The notes beneath the pieces were generated by a model. That model was not told where the DNA came from, ran no database searches, and worked only from the letters and a program-made list of their open reading frames with translations. This document shows, piece by piece, positions 61,048-64,000 of a stretch of DNA of 64,000 bases. Position numbers and translations under genes: made by a program. Each line of letters begins with the position of its first letter. Position 1 is the stretch's first letter. The stretch is from Belliella calami (GTDB lineage: Bacteria; Bacteroidota; Bacteroidia; Cytophagales; Cyclobacteriaceae), in NCBI RefSeq assembly GCF_022549695.1, contig NZ_JAKZGS010000011.1, positions 81,914-145,913 on the forward strand, in the 5' to 3' direction.

Positions 61048-61307
61048 ATATCATTCATCCCTACAGGACTTTCCCTTCATCGCAAGTTTCGTAGGTCGGT
61101 GGGTTGAAACCCACCGTTATGATGTCGGTCGTGCCCGCCCGGATGCCCGGTCGGACGGGCCGCTGGCACTGGAAAGCATGTATATCGACTGGAAGTGGGA
61201 CTTGCTATCAGCTCCATAGGAGCGACCGATGTATTAGTCATTGATTTCAATCCATGACAGGGAGTTAGCCATCATACCTTGAAGTCCGCTAGGGAGGGGC
61301 TAAATGG
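61048..61307. repeat. R1 repeat, single unit with internal palindromic insertion
   Basis: A full unit with a variant left end (TTCATCCCTACAGGACTTTC). About 26 extra GC-rich bases, themselves able to pair, are inserted inside the GTGCCGCTGGCAC hairpin near 61135-61161 (cgcccggatgcccggtcgga is the core). The rest of the unit is normal. It is followed by the same short block (AACTGCTGAAACGATTTG) seen after the unit at 55578. Confidence 0.88.
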
Positions 61308-61462
61308 TATGATGATCAATCAGTAAATCAAATAACTGCTGAAACGATTTGTATGAAAAATATTGGTGGAGAATGAAAAATGAGTTACTTTATGAAAGTT
61401 TAGAAGAAATTTGGTATATACTCTATATTAACAAAAGTTTTAACAAAAATGAATTCAAGGAA

Positions 61463-61585
61463 ATGAAGAATAAATATCTAATCCAGTTTCTGATGGTCTT
61501 GAGCATATTTTCGGGGAGTTTATTGTTTTATGTTTTCTTTAGCTTTGGTGAAAAATTTGGAAAATATTTAGCAAATATATTTTAA
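61463..61585 (+). CDS. Small membrane protein, paralogue of the 60376 gene
   Basis: 40 residues from the ATG at 61463 (MKNKYLIQFLMVLSIFSGSL); an upstream start at 61349 would add 38 residues with no recognised feature. It shares SGSxLFYVFF, FGEKxGK and LANxF with 60376. It lacks a GG-leader peptide upstream: the DNA before it holds only a short frame (MKNIGGE and stop) that may be a peptide remnant. Confidence 0.55.
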   Translation: MKNKYLIQFLMVLSIFSGSLLFYVFFSFGEKFGKYLANIF

Positions 61586-61620
61586 CATGAAGTATCAAGA
61601 ATGCATTTTTTTGGTTTCGA

Positions 61621-61845
61621 TGGTTTTTAGCCATTGTTTTAATATGTAACCATTTCATAGTTGGTTGACAATAGAGACTAGTTTGATTATCAGAGGCTAT
61701 TAATTTTAAAAAATAAATATCAATAATAAACTACTGCCCTGTAAGGGCAAGAGCTTCTAACAATGGGTGCAGCCCATTGTACAAGATGCTGCTATTATCA
61801 GTAATGCCCTGAAAGGGCATCTGAATAATCATGTTTTAGAGATTT
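61621..61845. repeat. R2 repeat, copy 3 (right part)
   Basis: Starts at TGGTTTTTAGCCATTG and carries all three palindromes (GCCCTGTAAGGGC, CAATGGGTGCAGCCCATTG, TGCCCTGAAAGGGCA). The left third present in the other copies is absent. Confidence 0.85.
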
Positions 61846-61952
61846 CTATGCTAGCTAATCTGATTTGCCAGAGCGAGATTGGGGAAACCCGATGCCCGGA
61901 AAAGTTTGGTAACTAAAGAAAATTTATTTATTTTGACCAAAATTTAAAGGAC
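61846..61952 (+). repeat. P block copy 5, degenerate
   Basis: It begins like the others (ATGCTAGCTAATCTGATTTG, GAGATTGGGGAAACCCGATG) but diverges after CCGGAAAAGTTTGG and does not lead into a GG-leader peptide. The gene that follows encodes a 37-residue membrane protein. Confidence 0.75.
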
Positions 61953-62066
61953 ATGGGAAAAAAAATAAAAGTTAAAACTTTCTTTACTACAGTTGCTATT
62001 TTGTTTATTTATGAAGTAGGTTCTCATTTTCTTTTAGGGTTATTCAGTCCATTTGTTCTGAATTAA
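61953..62066 (+). CDS. 37-residue membrane protein
   Basis: MGKKIKVKTFFTTVAILFIY followed by EVGSHFLLGLFSPFVLN: a basic N-terminus and one or two hydrophobic segments. It occupies the place a GG-leader peptide has in other P-block units but has no Gly-Gly, so it may be an immunity protein or an unrelated short gene. ATG and TAA are clean. Confidence 0.45.
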   Translation: MGKKIKVKTFFTTVAILFIYEVGSHFLLGLFSPFVLN

Positions 62067-62088
62067 AGTTGAATAATACAGATTCAAT

Positions 62089-62466
62089 ATGCTAGAAAGG
62101 GATATTATTCTAAGGTGGCTTAGGTCGTTTTCTGAAGGTTTGCTAAGGGTAGTAGGCAAGGTACACATATTGGAGGAGGAGAGAAAAAAAGAATTTGCCA
62201 AGTTGTATCAGACCTTTTTCGATATGAATAGAGAATCATTCTTGAAAACAGAAAAGGATGGTTTTTTTGAAGATTTGTTTAACTCAGATGAGGATCTTCA
62301 AATTAGAAAAGAAAAGTTAGTAGCATTATGTGAATTGATTGAGACTGATTTGAAGTTTGAAAAAAATGAAGAAATTAAAACGAATCTTAGTAAAAGGATT
62401 GGGATGTTGAAGGATGTCTTGAATGAGCAATATGGATTTGAGTATTTGGATTTTAATAGATCATGA
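62089..62466 (+). CDS. Helical cytoplasmic protein of unknown function
   Basis: 125 residues, largely helical and charged (MLERDIILRWLRSFSEGLLR, then EEERKKEFAKLYQTFFDM, KLVALCELIETDLKF). There is no signal peptide. It starts 22 bases after the 37-residue membrane protein and precedes another tiny membrane protein and CPBP 2, all in one direction. Bacteriocin clusters often carry short helical immunity proteins of about 100 residues; that is a possible role, but no family was recognised. Confidence 0.6.
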   Translation: MLERDIILRWLRSFSEGLLRVVGKVHILEEERKKEFAKLYQTFFDMNRESFLKTEKDGFFEDLFNSDEDLQIRKEKLVALCELIETDLKFEKNEEIKTNLSKRIGMLKDVLNEQYGFEYLDFNRS

Positions 62467-62484
62467 ATTTTTGAGGTCTCGATT

Positions 62485-62604
62485 ATGAAATATTTAGAAT
62501 ACGTATTTTGGTTTTCTATGGCTGTGATAGCAATTTGCTTGTTTGCTTATGGATTTGGGTATTTTATTGGAATGATAGACTGTGTAGAACTTTGCAATAG
62601 ATAA
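62485..62604 (+). CDS. 39-residue membrane protein
   Basis: MKYLEYVFWFSMAVIAICLF followed by AYGFGYFIGMIDCVELCNR: one helix with a GYFIG turn and two Cys at the C-terminus. Encoded between the helical protein and CPBP 2 in the same direction, with a clean ATG and stop. Function unknown. Confidence 0.45.
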   Translation: MKYLEYVFWFSMAVIAICLFAYGFGYFIGMIDCVELCNR

Positions 62605-62628
62605 TAAAACAAGTTTAAATAGAAAAAT

Positions 62629-63276
62629 ATGAAACAAACCTTTACCAAAATAATAACTTTTCTCAAATCCCCACATCATAGAGATTCTTTTGGAAACATA
62701 AAAGGAAGAGAATTTTTGTATCTGCTTTTGATAGCTTTTGCCATTGTGATTCCTTATGCACTTATTTTGGATTTGGCTGGTGTGGATGAGTTTGACCACA
62801 AGTTTGATATTCTTATAAAAAAATATAAATGGCTTTTAGTTATTCTTGGTGTTTTAATTGCTCCTTTGCTTGAAGAACCAATTTATAGGTTGCATCTAGA
62901 TTTTAAAAAATCATCAATTTGGTGGAGTTTGGGACTCTCTGTTTTTGTGATCAGCGAAGCTTGGATTACAGTTGTTTTGTTGTGGATTTGGTTACTTTTC
63001 TTGTTGTTTAAGGTGAGCAAAGGTGATCAACCAAACTTAAAATATAGTATTTTTATTTCATCAACACTTTTTGCACTTGTTCATTTAATGAATTTCACGG
63101 ACTTTGATTATGCACAATATTTCTATTGGGTGCCATTTATGGTAGGTGCTCAGTTTTTGATTGGTCTTGTGCTGAGTTACATCAGACTAAACTATGGCAT
63201 GAAGTGGGCGATTATTTTCCATGGAGTCTATAATGCTATCTTGATCATACCAGCAGTATATTTTTATGAAGTTTGA
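62629..63276 (+). CDS. CPBP (Abi) family intramembrane metalloprotease 2
   Basis: 215 residues. Signatures EEPIYR (E82, E83, R87), FALVHLMNF near 147 and IFHGVYN near 200, with about six helices. It has the same length and motif positions as CPBP 1 at 59498. Its 3' end is the source or twin of the fragment at 52952-53038 and the decayed piece at 60951. The R1 array starts 7 bases after its stop. Immunity or peptide processing is the likely role, given the surrounding cassettes. Confidence 0.85.
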   Translation: MKQTFTKIITFLKSPHHRDSFGNIKGREFLYLLLIAFAIVIPYALILDLAGVDEFDHKFDILIKKYKWLLVILGVLIAPLLEEPIYRLHLDFKKSSIWWSLGLSVFVISEAWITVVLLWIWLLFLLFKVSKGDQPNLKYSIFISSTLFALVHLMNFTDFDYAQYFYWVPFMVGAQFLIGLVLSYIRLNYGMKWAIIFHGVYNAILIIPAVYFYEV

Positions 63277-63283
63277 ACGTGTA

Positions 63284-64000
63284 ATATCGTCCGTCCCTAC
63301 GGGACTTTCCCTTCATCGCAAGTTTCGTGGGTCGGTGGGTTGAAACCCACCGTTAAGATGTCTGTCGTGCCGCTGGCACTGGAAAGCTGGTATGTTGACT
63401 GAAAGTGGGATTTGCTATTAGCTCCATAGGAGTGACCGATGTATTAGTCATGGATTTCAATCCATGACAAGGGGATTTCCATGCTGCCATGAAGTCCGCT
63501 AGGGAAAAGTGAGATGGTTTGATAATCAATCAGTAAAGATATCGTCCATCCCTACGGGACTTTTACCGAGTCGCAAGTTTCGTGGATCAGTGGGTTGAAA
63601 CCCACTGTTATGACGTCGGTCGTGCCGCTGGCACTGGAAAGTAGGTGTGTCGACTGGAAGTGGGATTTGCTATCAGCTCCATAGGAGCGACCAAGATATT
63701 AGTCATGGATTTCAATCCATGACAAGGGGATTTCCATGCTGCCATGAAGTCCGCTAGGGAAAAGTGAGATGGTTTAATGATCAATCAGTAAAGATATCTT
63801 TCATCCCTACGGGACTTTTGCCGAGTCGTATGTTTTGTGGGTCGGTGGGTTGAAACCCACCGTTAAGATGTCGGTCGTGCCGCTGGCACTGGAAAGCTGG
63901 TATGTTGACTGAAAGTGGGATTTGCTATTAGCTCCATAGGAGTGACCGATGTATTAGTCATGGATTTCAATCCATGACAGGGAGTTAGCCATGCTATCCA
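63284..64000. repeat. R1 repeats, three tandem units running off the window
   Basis: Units at 63284-63517, 63539-63772 and 63794 to beyond 64000, period 255 bp. Right arms of the first two are the weaker TGAAGTCCGCTAGGGAAAA type. The second unit carries CAGTGGGTTGAAACCCACTG, a compensated version of the usual hairpin. No gene is seen. Confidence 0.95.

Overview
The window looks like the chromosome of a member of the Bacteroidota, most likely order Cytophagales (Cyclobacteriaceae-like). The signs are moderately AT-rich DNA, several exact TAnnTTTG minus-7 boxes close to start codons, few Shine-Dalgarno sequences, a TonB-dependent receptor with a carboxypeptidase-regulatory-like N-terminus, WG-repeat and beta-barrel envelope proteins, a CtlX-type hydrolase and a ClpC ATPase. 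Genus and species cannot be read from this sequence.

Positions 1 to about 43,900 are an ordinary housekeeping and envelope region. From left to right: a partial GH63-like glycosidase, a GT-B glycosyltransferase with an LpxH-like phosphoesterase, an NtrB/NtrC-type two-component pair, an FKBP/SlyD-like prolyl isomerase, LpxH with two surface-type neighbours, HemA, an HhH protein, an ECF sigma factor operon with beta-barrel and DUF4097-like envelope proteins, a DASS transporter, a flavin/2Fe-2S reductase, PurB, a SulP transporter converging on CtlX, a TonB receptor operon with secreted lipoproteins, ClpC, WbqC-like, Sua5/YrdC, a NUDIX hydrolase, MltG, a thioesterase, a YihY-family protein, a TPR lipoprotein and a lipoprotein with two truncated-globin-like domains.

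Positions about 44,000 to 51,660 hold a peptide-export locus broken by an AT-rich insert. A 3'-truncated HlyD-type fusion protein lies on the left and a 5'-truncated peptide ABC transporter on the right. Between them are a small HTH protein, a fused isoprenyl-synthase-like plus terpene-cyclase-like enzyme (DDxxD, DxDS and three QW motifs), an M50 intramembrane protease with a possible PqqD/RRE-like N-terminus, and a 61-residue peptide with a Cys-x4-Cys core followed by a strong terminator. This cassette reads like an undescribed ribosomally made peptide system with a terpenoid-type enzyme. Near-identical 40-odd-base AT-rich repeats flank the locus.

Positions about 51,660 to 64,000 are a mosaic of bacteriocin-like cassettes. 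There are seven double-glycine-leader peptides, several in adjacent pairs with GxxxG-rich cores, together with tiny membrane proteins, a VanZ-like protein, two CPBP proteases and decayed copies of these genes. They are separated by a 254-255-bp-period multi-hairpin repeat with terminal inverted repeats (R1, at least 13 copies), a second hairpin repeat (R2) and a conserved leader block (P) directly upstream of the peptide starts. The layout suggests that peptide and immunity cassettes are duplicated, swapped and lost by recombination between repeats. No intact exporter for the peptides is visible in this window.
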